Below are positions 1 to 9,543 of a DNA stretch of 25,000 bases, piece after piece. Location: positions 1-25,000 of the forward strand of contig ADNK01001571.1 in the NCBI GenBank assembly GCA_000320545.1. Direction: 5' to 3'. Positions within the stretch are counted from its first letter, which is position 1. Each line of letters begins with the position of its first letter. The notes under the pieces were generated by a model. The model was not told the DNA's origin, did not search any database, and saw only the letters and a list, made by a program, of their open reading frames with translations. Both the position numbers and the translations under genes were made by a program. The DNA is from Bigelowiella natans CCMP2755. Lineage: Eukaryota; Cercozoa; Chlorarachniophyceae.

Positions 1-168
1 GTTAATTTAATTTTTGCACCAGGTCAAAACGCATTGTACTTAGCTAACAGGGATCATAGGAACGATATCGTCAATTTTCTCCGCAATGATAAAGAGATTC
101 TGAAAATACGTAATGCATTTGACGATGAGAAGAAAACAAGCGATCATGATGAGTTAAATCCTAGCTGA
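1..168 (+). CDS. 3' end of a protein-coding gene, ankyrin-repeat-like C-terminus (partial)
   Basis: Frame 1 is open from the window edge to a TGA at 166-168, giving about 55 residues. The stretch with NALYLANRDHRNDIVNFL resembles the ankyrin consensus (G-x-T-A-L-H-L-A-A ... I-V-x-x-L-L), so this may be a last, degenerate ankyrin repeat followed by a charged, Asp/Lys-rich tail. The AT-rich start ending in GCACCAG at 17-23 could instead be an intron 3' end, in which case the exon begins near base 24. The gene body lies left of the window, so full function cannot be judged. Ankyrin repeats mediate protein binding; the ankyrin call rests on one short motif only. Confidence 0.5.
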   Translation, partial: VNLIFAPGQNALYLANRDHRNDIVNFLRNDKEILKIRNAFDDEKKTSDHDELNPS

Positions 169-1018
169 AGAGGGAAGATTTCGCATGATTTGTGCAGAGC
201 GCAACCAGTCAATTTTCCTAGTGTGCTGAAGGTTCAAGATTGGAGACATTTTTTTCAAATGATCACAATGCACTGGCATGCGTGCCATGATGCGTGTGTT
301 GATGTGATGGTGCACCAGTGCATTATTGCAACGACTGAGTGGACGCATCGCAAACAAGTGCACGCACAACTTCGCTGGTTGGTTCGATTGATGTGCATCT
401 CTGTGCATGTGGATCTGCATGTGTGTCATCTAACTGTTTCATTCTTGCCACTCGCTGCGATGCGTGCGTGCGTGCATGCATGTGCCGCATGGCACATGAT
501 GTGCCACTGTGCACCGCAACGCAATTGCACAACGTGACGCTCAACAAATGCGTGTGTGTGCATTGCTCCACAGCTAGACAGCGGCGGCCATCAGATCGAT
601 CAAGTGTTTGCATCGCAGCGCGGCCCTTCTGACCTTGCTTGTTGCCCCCCCCCCCCCCGCCTCCCTCATCTCGCATCAGTTGTGCCATCGATTGCGTTAT
701 CAACTGTGCTTCACATGCCAGCGCATGCATGCTCCTCTAAACCTGCTATGGCTTGCTTTCTAGTCCCAGTGTGCATCTCCAGATCTGTCTGACACACCTT
801 CATCATTCGGTGAGCCACACAGATGATGAGCACGTCTGCAAATGCGCACATGAGAAGTCGTTGAGTAGCAATTTTAGTTGAACAAATTTTGCAAACAGTG
901 TGTGATTGAAACATCAGTTGCAAAGTTGGACCACTTCAAACACCGAAACAAACGAGCGGGTAATTTGATTGCGATAGAGCATTGACATGAGTAGCACTTC
1001 CTTTGAAAGCCTACTGAA
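169..1018. other. Intergenic spacer rich in TGCA/GCATGC words, no convincing gene
   Basis: About 850 bases lie between the ankyrin-like gene end and the convergent 3' end of the TrmH-family gene. Several short ORFs overlap on both strands and their products are His/Cys/Met-rich with no family resemblance, as expected from the repeated CATG, TGCA and GTGC words. A run of 14 C occurs near 645-658. No RNA gene or promoter was recognised. Confidence 0.6.
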
Positions 1019-4000
1019 TTAACGCTTTTTGCTCGAGGTGAGGAGATCATCTAGGAAATTCTTGAATATGTCTTTGACTTCAGTGTCCCTCCTTTCCTTG
1101 GGAGTGGGGTTGAGTAAGTTCCAATTGTGGGAATCTACATGATCTGAATCGGAGCTGAGTTGTGATAGGGTAGGAGAACAAATGGAAGAGTTTGTAAGCA
1201 CATATGTCTAGATTTGAAGGGTTTATCAGAAACATTACACTTGTCATCATTGTTACCAATGAATAAATTTCTATCTATGACCGAGTGCTTACGGCCGGTA
1301 AGATGAATTGACCCTACTTAGCAAATGCTTGCTGATGCTGCTGCTGCTGCTGCTGCTGCTAGTACTACTACTCTGGCATTGTGAGATCTTCCTTTACAGG
1401 ACGTGGCTTTCGTGTCGGTGCTGCAACCTGATTATTGATGATATCAATCATCCACATCTGTACCAGCAAAGATCACTGCTTGATGACAGTTTTAAAGTAG
1501 AGAATGGCGACTCAGTGATGATGTAGTTTGTGATACAGTTAATAGAAGTATCAAATACAAATTCATCTATGCTTTTTCTCCCGATTGGGCTTCGATGTAT
1601 CACACACTGCAGTGTGTAAGGCAGCTTTTCATTGCCATCATAGTGTGATCAGTTACTACCGGCTCACCAAAGGCCTCTTGTTTAGCCTTCTCCTCCCCAT
1701 AAACGCCACGTGCATAGTACTGGGCAGTGGTGAGAAAGGATGGGGGCTTCGTGGATGTTGTCTTTGGTGTATTTGACTTATTCTGAGATGACGACAGAGA
1801 AACAGGTATTCGCCGACTACTTCGATCAGTCAGATGGCTTTCGAGGTCAAAATTTAATAGAGGGGGGGGAAGCAAGGAGGGACCTATACAAATTAACGAC
1901 AATCAGAAAGGTAAACGTGAAAGTATTATCAATCAATAATACACGATGATGATGACATTATGTGATGTTTATGATTAGATAGCATTCGAAACTGTCCTTG
2001 TAATAGATTGCAATGATGTCAAGCATTATGAGCTACTGAGGATTCTTGTAAAGGCCTCATCGTAGGAACTCTCGTTGGCATTATATTAGCAGAAGAAGAA
2101 GATGATAAAGATGATTTACTAAACTATTATTGCTGGCATTCTGGTCCTCAATTCGTGTAAGGGCGAGTAATAACGATTGCCACCTTTCTTTTTATTGGTG
2201 CCCCTCCTCATCACTGATGCACCACTTGTCGTCGTCAAATTCCTCGTATGATTGATATTGCTACGATCACCACCACTACCACTACCACCACCATCATCAT
2301 CATCATCACCATCATCATCTCCCCTAATTCTTCGATGTTGAATAAGCTTCAGGTCTTGTAAGAATGTTGTTGTATTAGCAATATCGTTGCTAGAGCTTAA
2401 TGGGGATCTAATTTTGGCCATCTGGATAGGTGATGATGATGAAGAGGATGGTAATGGTGTTGATACCCGTGATGAGAAGTTAACACGGGATGATTCGCCA
2501 ATTGCGGGGGTTGTACGTGGCTTAAACCTTAGGAGGAGGAGAGGCAACGAATGAGACAACGATCAACCAATATAAGCAAGAAAGAAGTAGCATATTGCAT
2601 CAGGAGGAGGGGTTATGTAATGCTCAAGAAAGAAGAAGAAAAAGACAAAGAAGAGGAATAGGAAGAGACTGTTCTTTTTATATAACAGAAATAATATATC
2701 TTTGTCATACTACCTGAATTTCATACGCGGTGTAGCACCTAAGGAAAAGTTTACGCTCTTTTAGTTTGTATCGTCAAGTGCTAGCTATCATCAATGTCAT
2801 CATCATCATCATCATTATGTTTCATGTTGAGTGTGTCAAAACTATTCTCTTAGATACTTCTACTACTACCTTGGGAAAGTGGTACCATGTCGTACTTACT
2901 ACCACTAAAAGCCGATGACGAAGAGGAGGAGGAGGAGGAGGAGCAAGAAGGGGCAAGAGGAGGGGGTGGGTGCTTGATGTATTGTGGATATAATTTTTGC
3001 TGTTTTGCCGTCTTAGCGAGGGCCATATACCTATTAGTAGGAACCAAAAACAGTATACTATAAATATGAGCAAATGACTGAAAGACGATTAAAAAAAAAG
3101 CAATGAATGTATAATGAATGAGTGAGCGAGCGACTGATTGGTGTCATATGATGATCTCCTCATAGAAAGAAGCATGGCTCTATTGCTACTATCATACTAC
3201 AACAACAACTACTACTACTACTACTACTACTACCATTGGCTACGTAAAGCTATTGTTTCTGTTCGGGAAAGAGAGCTTTGTTGTCGTTCAAGAAGTAGTC
3301 AGACCAAAACACAACAATAACAACGACAACATCATCATCATCATCAACAACAACAACGACACAGCAAGTAACACATAGAGGATCGGCAACGATACAGACG
3401 GAACATCCTGCATGTGTAGCATATGCATTATGGACAATAAATACCCTCTGAGATCAGGCTTGCTTGACAGTATTGTGGCCAACACAATACCGGCAGCTAC
3501 ACCGAGGTTCAGAGATTCGGTGAAGCCAAACATAGGATAGTGCACAAGACGATGCGACCTATAATATACAGTGGTATTAGTAGTAGTAGTAGTATGTAGT
3601 AGTAGTTGTTGTTGTTGTTGTTGTTGTTGTTGAGAAATCTAAGCATAGAAGGTAGTGTTATTGGGAATATTTTCAGTGATTATTGCTATTACCAGCTTTT
3701 GATCTCAGGAGAAGCTCCTAAATGACACATCACATGCATGATAGCAGGTGTTAGAAGACCAAACCACAAACGACGACGACTACGGTTAGTACAGCCTAAC
3801 ATTTACATCACATTGCTTGTGTACAACCTGCAATCTCGGAGCCAAACACTACAGCTAACTTCTCTGGAAATACTGTGGATGATGATGAGGGTGATAATGG
3901 TGATGATGATTTGGAACGAGTGGGGGGTAGGCAGAACAAATAAGAGCAAAAAGAAGGAGAAGAATAATAGGAAGAAGAAGAAGAAAATGATATGGTCTAA

Positions 4001-4050
4001 TACGTATATCATCTTAATCATCATCATCACCATCGTGCTGTTGTTGTCGT

Positions 4051-4084
<34 letters not shown>

Positions 4085-4525
4085 GCTACTACTACCTGTT
4101 TTTGCATAATTGTGATGCCTTTTCGCACCACCACCACCACCATCACCATCATCATCATCATCATCATGACCATCATCATCATAGCCTCCTCGTTGTCTTG
4201 GTGATGAAGAAGCACCGGCAGATGATGTCGATGAAGATGAAGATTCTTGCAAGGAGGGGAGAAGTGTGAGGAGGTTTTGTGAAGCTGGGGATAGGTCCGT
4301 CACCCATATTTCGTAGCCTTGTGAGTTCAGCTCTCTGTCATTGTGTACATGGAGAGAAGATCATGATGATGAAGAAGAAGAAGATGATGATGATGATGAT
4401 GGAGAGACAGGATAAAGTAGTAGTAGTAGTAGTAGTAAGCGCACATCAATAACAACAAACATACATCATTACAGTCTTCACATCGTTACATCATTACAGT
4501 CTTCACATCGTTATAGACAAATATA

Positions 4526-4565
<40 letters not shown>

Positions 4566-4932
4566 CATTCCTTTATCGAATTCCTTAATTCGGTCAGTGG
4601 ACACATTATGTTAGACGTGGTAGGTGAGTGGGAGACCGTGTGGATACCAACCTTGCACAATCAGCAATGTTCGTATACCACCCAATGGATAGGTAGTGAG
4701 AAGCACTTCGTGTGACATCTTATTATTGAGCACAGAAGTGATAATGTAAAGGGAAAGATAGAAGATAGGGAAGAGGAGGGTGAGAGATAACAGAAATTAG
4801 AGCCATGATCTACGTTGAGGATATGCAGCAGTAGAACAACAAAGAGCTACCACTTTTACAACAATTGTCAACAATACACAATTGATGTTTGGAAAGATTG
4901 CTCTCTATTCCTCTCTCTCTCCTCTCTCTCTC

Positions 4933-4972
<40 letters not shown>

Positions 4973-5059
4973 ATTTATAAATCGTGATATGCATAAGGTG
5001 GTTGAGTATTCTTCCACAGTCACTCATTGATGATGGAGGACGACTCGGCTTTGGTGCTG

Positions 5060-5101
<42 letters not shown>

Positions 5102-5962
5102 GTGGTGGTGGTGATAGCTGCAGTGATAATTTGGATAACACACTCACTCACTCGCTCACTCACACTCACATACGCACTACAGTTATGTCAAACAGCGGTA
5201 TGTAGTACTATTACGTGAAGAAGTGTAGCGATTGGATTTTGGCTGCTGTTTCATGCCTTTTGGAGGGCTGATGTTGTTGTGTTGTTGGCAGGTCGATCTT
5301 TAGCACAAATTCGCTCTGTCTAAGGGGTATTACTAATTAAAACGACTTACGGCTGTTGTTGAAAGAAGTAAGTAAATGTGTGTTGTTATTCGGTATACGA
5401 CGACGACGACTAAACAAGTCATTTCTGGCAGTACCAACCTAATAATACACATTTTGTTTACCTAATAATGCACACATTTTGTATACCAAGCCCCTCGCAC
5501 GTTCGTAGAACTGCATCCTGATTTCGATCATTAACTACTCCTTCCAAGACCACAGTCTAAACAAAAGGATGAAGATACAAAGACGAAGGGAGACAGGAGA
5601 AGGGTCTTCATTACATGTGTGTTACAATGGCTTATCACAGCACTCATCCATCAAATCCGCCATTTGACTTGGCTAATCTTGTTGCAATGTGAGTGACCCA
5701 CACAATGTTAATATTTTACCAGATTCGCCCCAACTCTAGCTTTTAGAATCGATTCAGCTCTCCTTAGACGTCGAAGGTCCATCATTCCTATAGTTTCTTC
5801 TTCAGCTACTGTTGAAGATGATGCAGCATAACCCTGGGGTAGTGGAGAGGTCCGCATTATCGTCGAGGTTGTCGTCATTGCCCCGAGTTGAAACAGAGGC
5901 AGGAGGAGAAGAAGAAGAAGAAGGGTAGGTCGCATGGTACCCAGAGTAGCCGAATACATCAT
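1019..5962 (-). CDS. SpoU/TrmH-family RNA 2'-O-ribose methyltransferase, about 15 exons, with organelle-type leader
   Basis: Exons read from high to low coordinates: 5962-5720, 5556-5462, 5297-5215 (or from 5267), 4718-4652, 4334-4096, 3863-3828, 3717-3693, 3558-3445, 3275-3234, 3030-2870, 2738-2714, 2527-2286 (donor uncertain), 1883-1660, 1427-1372, 1154-1019. Every intron is GT-AG and phases join to about 595 residues. SPOUT motif 1 is in exon 2 (N-x-x-A-V-L-R-T-C, residues about 90-102), motif 2 spans exons 6-7 (AVVFGSEIAGASPE), and motif 3 is in exon 8 (PMFGFTESLNLGVAAGI); the motif Arg, Glu and Ser-x-Asn of AdoMet-dependent tRNA/rRNA Gm methylases are all present. Residues 1-28 hold a poly-Leu hydrophobic core followed by a Ser/Thr-rich stretch, suggesting plastid or secretory import. 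Exon 5 inserts a Ser/Asp/Gly-rich loop between motifs 1 and 2. The part after about residue 320 is Ser-rich without a known domain. Family and exons 1-10 are secure; exons 11-15 are plausible. Confidence 0.82.
1331..1371. repeat. GCT/CTG microsatellite with adjoining TAC repeats at a splice donor
   Basis: About nine GCT units followed by AGTACTACTACT. On the minus strand this is the start of the last-but-one intron of the TrmH-family gene, so the repeat forms its 5' splice site (GTAGTAGTAC). Confidence 0.85.
3201..3234. repeat. TAC (minus-strand GTA) microsatellite at a splice donor
   Basis: A run of about eight TAC units ends exactly at the exon boundary at 3234. On the minus strand the intron begins GTAGTAGTAG, so the donor is the first unit of the repeat. 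An AAC run adjoins it. Confidence 0.85.
3575..3633. repeat. GTA and TTG trinucleotide repeats inside an intron
   Basis: Several GTA units followed by about nine TTG units lie within the 3559-3692 intron of the minus-strand TrmH-family gene; no coding role is seen. Confidence 0.85.
4050..4095. repeat. TAC microsatellite forming the intron 5 donor
   Basis: About a dozen TAC-type units, with minor interruptions, end at the exon 5 boundary at 4096. Read on the minus strand, the intron starts GTAGTAGTAGCAG. Confidence 0.85.
4463..4512. repeat. Perfect 25-bp tandem duplication
   Basis: The 25-bp unit at 4463-4487 (starts ACATCATTAC) is repeated without change at 4488-4512. It lies in an intron of the TrmH-family gene, next to an AT-dinucleotide run. 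Confidence 0.9.
4531..4564. repeat. AT dinucleotide microsatellite
   Basis: About 17 uninterrupted AT units in intron 4 (4335-4651) of the TrmH-family gene. Confidence 0.95.
4902..4970. repeat. CT dinucleotide microsatellite
   Basis: CT-rich tract with a few CC interruptions, the last part a pure CT run, inside intron 3 (4719-5214) of the TrmH-family gene. Confidence 0.95.
5063..5114. repeat. CTG(12) followed by GGT repeat
   Basis: Twelve CTG units (5063-5098) run into about five GGT units. The tract lies in intron 3 of the TrmH-family gene. Minus-strand frames through it stop soon after, so I do not regard it as coding. Confidence 0.9.
5437..5484. repeat. Imperfect 23/25-bp tandem repeat that duplicates a splice donor
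   Basis: 5437-5459 and 5460-5484 are near-copies (ACCTAATAAT...). On the minus strand both carry ATTATTAGGT. The copy at 5461/5462 is the exon 2 donor of the TrmH-family gene; use of the other copy would bring in an in-frame TAA. Confidence 0.8.
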
Positions 5963-6350
5963 AGACAGTTGAACGCTAAAACGAAGAAACAACGCTGTGT
6001 CATCATCAAACCTATCTCGTCTTGTTAGACGACTCAATGAAAATAGGATTTTCTACACACCAGGGCATTATCTTGACAGCAGATCGTGGTGATGGTTAAC
6101 GATAAACTAAACAGACAATTCGGAAAGGCTGCTCCTCCTCCTCCTTCTCCTCCTCCTTCACATCCCTGGTGCTCGGAAGAGGTTGGGCTGCTGCTGTTCG
6201 TGCGCTATCTGGTACTCGACATCATCATCTTAGATATTTATCCGATAATTTTTTTACTAAAAATTTGACTAGTTATTATGTAATATTATCAGATATTTCT
6301 AGCATAATATTTTCACCAAACGATAACAATTGGCAACAACAATCCGAAAA
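5963..6350. promoter_or_regulatory. Shared upstream region of two divergent methyltransferase genes
   Basis: Only 388 bases separate the chosen ATG of the minus-strand TrmH-family gene from the ATG of the plus-strand isoaspartyl methyltransferase gene, so both promoters must lie here or overlap the genes. The right half (6230-6330) is AT-rich, with TTATTATGTAATATTATC-like sequence; the middle has a CTC/CTT-rich tract (6133-6160). No TATA box or factor site is identified with confidence. Confidence 0.6.
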
Positions 6351-6832
6351 ATGGCAGACAGCTCCGCTCTTCCGGCTTCGAGTCTTCGGTGCCGCTACTG
6401 TGACCTGCCACTCTCCACAGCAGATTCTCATGAAAAGATGGTGTCAAACTTAGTCCAAAATAAGCTCATTAGGAGCGAAAACGTCATCAAGGCGATGAAG
6501 TCTGTAGACAGGAAAGACTTTGTAAATGAAGAGAAGAGAGCGTACTTGGATCGTGCGGTACTTATTGGACATGGGTCGCAAGTAATAGAGTGTACATGCA
6601 TCATCATCCTTTTTCGTTATCGAATAGATCTTGATAGTACCATTTGGGAGTGTTGAGCATCGGGTTGGTGGCGCTCCCTGATATTACTGCAAGAAGTACA
6701 CAATGAGCCAATTGATGACCGACGACGTGATTACGAACGAGGACCTTAAGCTTCGATTTTGTTTATTCGCCAGATATCAGCCCCCCATATCCATGCAAGG
6801 TGAAAATAACGCAAATAGTAACTTGTAGGAGG

Positions 6833-6878
<46 letters not shown>

Positions 6879-7377
6879 CATGTAAGGAGAGACGCACGAT
6901 GAAGCAAAATGCCGCTACAAGCTACTTGTCAAATCATCATCCGTTGCTCTCATTTTTGCTGCTGGCTGCTCCTGCTGCTACGAACTAATTCAGCGGTTTA
7001 GAGCTTCTAGCAACCTTTGCCCAAAATGGAGCTCACATCCTCGACATTGGGTCGGGTTCTGGATACGTTAGCACCTGTCTCGCAAGAATGGGGTCGAAAG
7101 TCACGGGTGGTTATATGTTTGTATTTCATATTTCCTCCACTGAGTAGCCAGACGAAGAGATTTTAGATTCCTATTTATTTATCAAGTAATAATCACAGTT
7201 GAATTGAATATTGTAGGAGTTGAGCACATTACAGCTCTAGTAAAGCAGTCGATTCAAAATATTAGGTGAGTAACATCATGGTAGCATCTTTTCATTATGT
7301 CTTTAATTTAAGCATGCCGCTAATTTACTTGCATCATCGTCGTCGTTGTCGTCATCGTTATCATCATCGTTATCATT

Positions 7378-7409
<32 letters not shown>

Positions 7410-8095
7410 AATATCAGTGCAAATCACAAGGAATTATTGGAAACAAAGCAAGTTAGAATTATATGTGCCGATGCTCGAAAGCTAGTGGCACCTGAGGGCT
7501 GTTCCTTCGATGCTATTCATTGTGGAGCGGTTGATACGAAATGAATAACAATGATAATGACACCACCTTTCCTTCCTTCCACATGTCTAAATTGAGAGAT
7601 ATGCGATACGTGGGCATCAGGCTGCTGAGGAGCTACCTGCATGGATGTGGAAAGCAGTCAAGCCGGGAGGACGTAATATGATGATGATTATAATAATTTC
7701 CCATGTAATAAATTATTGCATCCAATGTAAATGAGTTGAATTAGAAATATATTTTCTTTCCTTCAAGTAACAAGACCTCTTCTCACACTCATCACTATTG
7801 GCCACTAATACACTACAAAGGCATAGTAATGCCAATTGGACCTGAGCATGGCCCGCAGTATCTTAGTTACGTGGATAAAAATAAAGAGCAATCTCAACAA
7901 TCATCTACCAAGACCGATGATGGGAGCGAGAAGATAAAGATTCATAAGCTTTTCAAAGTTCTTTACGTACCCATGACTGACCCTAAGTGGCAAAAGGATA
8001 GGTGGGAATTCATCGAGGTTGATAAATATGATGATGATGATGATAATGATCATGATGATGATGATCATAATGATGGGGACAAGGATGGTCGATGA
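6351..8095 (+). CDS. PCMT: Protein-L-isoaspartate(D-aspartate) O-methyltransferase, 7 exons
   Basis: Exons 6351-6581, 6774-6799, 6994-7106, 7217-7265, 7418-7529, 7621-7672 and 7821-8095 join in phase through GT-AG introns to 285 residues. The enzyme (EC 2.1.1.77) transfers methyl from S-adenosylmethionine to isoaspartyl residues and so starts their repair. Family landmarks appear in order: a helical start (residues 27-55), ISAPHIHA (78-85) for substrate and cofactor binding, AdoMet motif I LDIGSGSGY, VEH, the IICADAR segment, FDAIHCGAA, the VKPGGR loop and a VLYVPMTD segment near the end. The N-terminus has no leader, suggesting a cytosolic enzyme, and carries a short C-x-x-C. After the usual end of the family the protein adds an acidic Asp/His/Asn tail of about 24 residues coded by a GAT repeat. 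ATG 6351 follows AT-rich DNA and starts the family-type N-terminus. Confidence 0.95.
6841..6874. repeat. AT dinucleotide microsatellite in PCMT intron 2
   Basis: About 17 AT units inside the 6800-6993 intron, downstream of a 26-nt exon. Confidence 0.95.
7378..7407. repeat. ATC(10) microsatellite just upstream of a splice acceptor
   Basis: Ten pure ATC units, preceded by imperfect TCG/TCA repeats, occupy the end of PCMT intron 4. The acceptor ATATCAG ends at 7417, so the repeat stands where a pyrimidine tract is expected. Confidence 0.9.
8025..8078 (+). repeat. GAT repeat coding the acidic tail of PCMT
   Basis: Interrupted GAT repeat in the reading frame of the last PCMT exon, giving mostly Asp with some His and Asn. 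Confidence 0.9.
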
Positions 8096-8126
8096 TTGGC
8101 AATGATTATAGAAATTTATAACTAAT

Positions 8127-8132
8127 AATAAA
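8127..8132 (+). terminator. Poly(A)-signal-like AATAAA downstream of PCMT
   Basis: AATAAA lies 32 bases after the PCMT stop codon in an AT-rich stretch, the expected place for a eukaryotic polyadenylation signal. Whether this organism uses the hexamer is not shown. Confidence 0.45.
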
Positions 8133-9543
8133 CAGAGAAAATCATGTTAGGAAGTAGTTCTCCGATGTATGTGCGCGCAAGTTGCCAGCTACAACAGTGA
8201 GACAATGCAGACAATCATTTTTTGTTTCGCCACAATCTGCTGCGATGCGTGGCGTCATGGAATGATAGACATCAAATGTGTTGTGCACGCATGCGCGTGA
8301 TCGACGCATGCAAGGAGCACGTGCGCGCTGAAATGTGATGTGCAAATTGATCCTTAGGCACGACAGTCCATTAATTCAAGCACAAGTGAACTTTATTGTG
8401 TTGTGGTGCGATGTTCAAGGCACTCCACTACGCATCACCCACAGCAATCAAAGGTGTCAGCTTCGATCACGCACAGTTCCAGAGTTGTGCGCATCATCAA
8501 GAAAAGTTGTGCTAGTCATTTGACATGGTCGATGCTGTCTCTGATGAGACGTGTTCACTTTTTCCACCATTGCAAGTGTGCGCATTGCAAATGGACAGCA
8601 ACTTCAAAAGTGCTCTCAAGTGCACCCAATTTTCCTGTGGTTGCAGTCAACATGAAACGTGTGCCAAACGCACAGCACCCAACAAAAGTCAATTCGCAGG
8701 TGTGTCCATGATGTCTTGTTTTTCGCATTGCACAGGAAAGTGCTCGAGTGATTCCTTCAAATCACCTTTCAGCACAGATTCTCAAACTGTTCACTTGAGA
8801 TTTGGCAAGAACTCTTTGAACGCAGCAATCACAACATCGACCCCACCGCTGTCATCTCTCCTTCGAGTGCTCATCGACTCGCAATCGCCGCGGAGAGCAC
8901 CTAGACGTGTTCTTCCTCTTGACATGACAAAGATTCCACGTCGTGGATCATTGCCAGAACCACGTCTGTGACACCAACCCATCAGGAAACACCATCTGCT
9001 CTGTCCCTTCTGGCCTTCTAGCCTTCCTACCTCGCACCGACGACACAAAGGTGTGTGGCATTCGCAATTGTTGATTCAACAAGGGAAAAGGCTCAGGTCG
9101 AAAACAAAGGCGACGGCGCCGGTGACGTGAGATCTCAGCCTGCATTTTGGTGTCATTGGGATTGACACCGTGTCATTTTGATTTTCAATGGTGTTCATTC
9201 CGGCAATTGCCCGTGATCTTGAAGCACATGACGCCCTCTCTCATGACATGCAGAATCGCGATTGGGAAGAAAACCAAGGCCATTTTCATCCCTACGTCAT
9301 GAAACACCATCAACAACACAGGCCCTTTTTTATCAATATCCGGTACTACCGCTACTCGTAGTCTCGCAGGGATTCGAACGGGTGGAAAAACCAACCACGA
9401 GAACCCGTTAACGAACGACCGACAGGTAACCCAGGTCCCCCCCCCCCTCAGACGCATCTCTGTCACTTCCACCCGAAGACGCAAAGGATCATTCCGAAAT
9501 AGCAACGGATGTTTTAAGGTAGGATTCTGAAAATCTCGGTTGG
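8133..9543. other. Intergenic spacer with an orphan 148-codon ORF
   Basis: This 1.4 kb stretch is rich in TGCA, GTGC and CAAGTGC-type words. The longest plus-strand ORF (8525-8971, ATG start) encodes a Cys/Ser-rich product with no recognised domain; frames on the other strand are also open, so I do not call it a gene. Near 9438-9447 there is a run of about 11 C. At 9360-9431, minus strand, there is a tRNA B-box-like GTTCGAATCC whose flanks do not form a T-arm or an acceptor stem. Confidence 0.5.

Noticed and set aside
3803-4303. Long minus-strand ORF with Ser and Phe runs
   Set aside because: Its first part is real exon 5 of the TrmH-family gene, but the part below 4096 is intron: family motif 2 resumes in another frame after the acceptor at 3864.
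5027-5218. Poly-Leu/poly-Ala ORFs over the CTG repeat
   Set aside because: The tract is within an intron of the TrmH-family gene, and open frames come from the repeat itself.
7266-7544. Single ORF reading through intron 4 of PCMT with a poly-His run
   Set aside because: The His run is the intronic ATC repeat; splicing at 7265/7418 restores the family sequence.
9360-9431. tRNA-like sequence on the minus strand with a B-box GTTCGAATCC at the canonical distance from a T at position 8
   Set aside because: The T-arm flanks (ACCCG and CCCTG) do not pair beyond one base, the acceptor ends do not pair and the D-arm G-G is absent. At best it is a decayed tRNA or SINE head.
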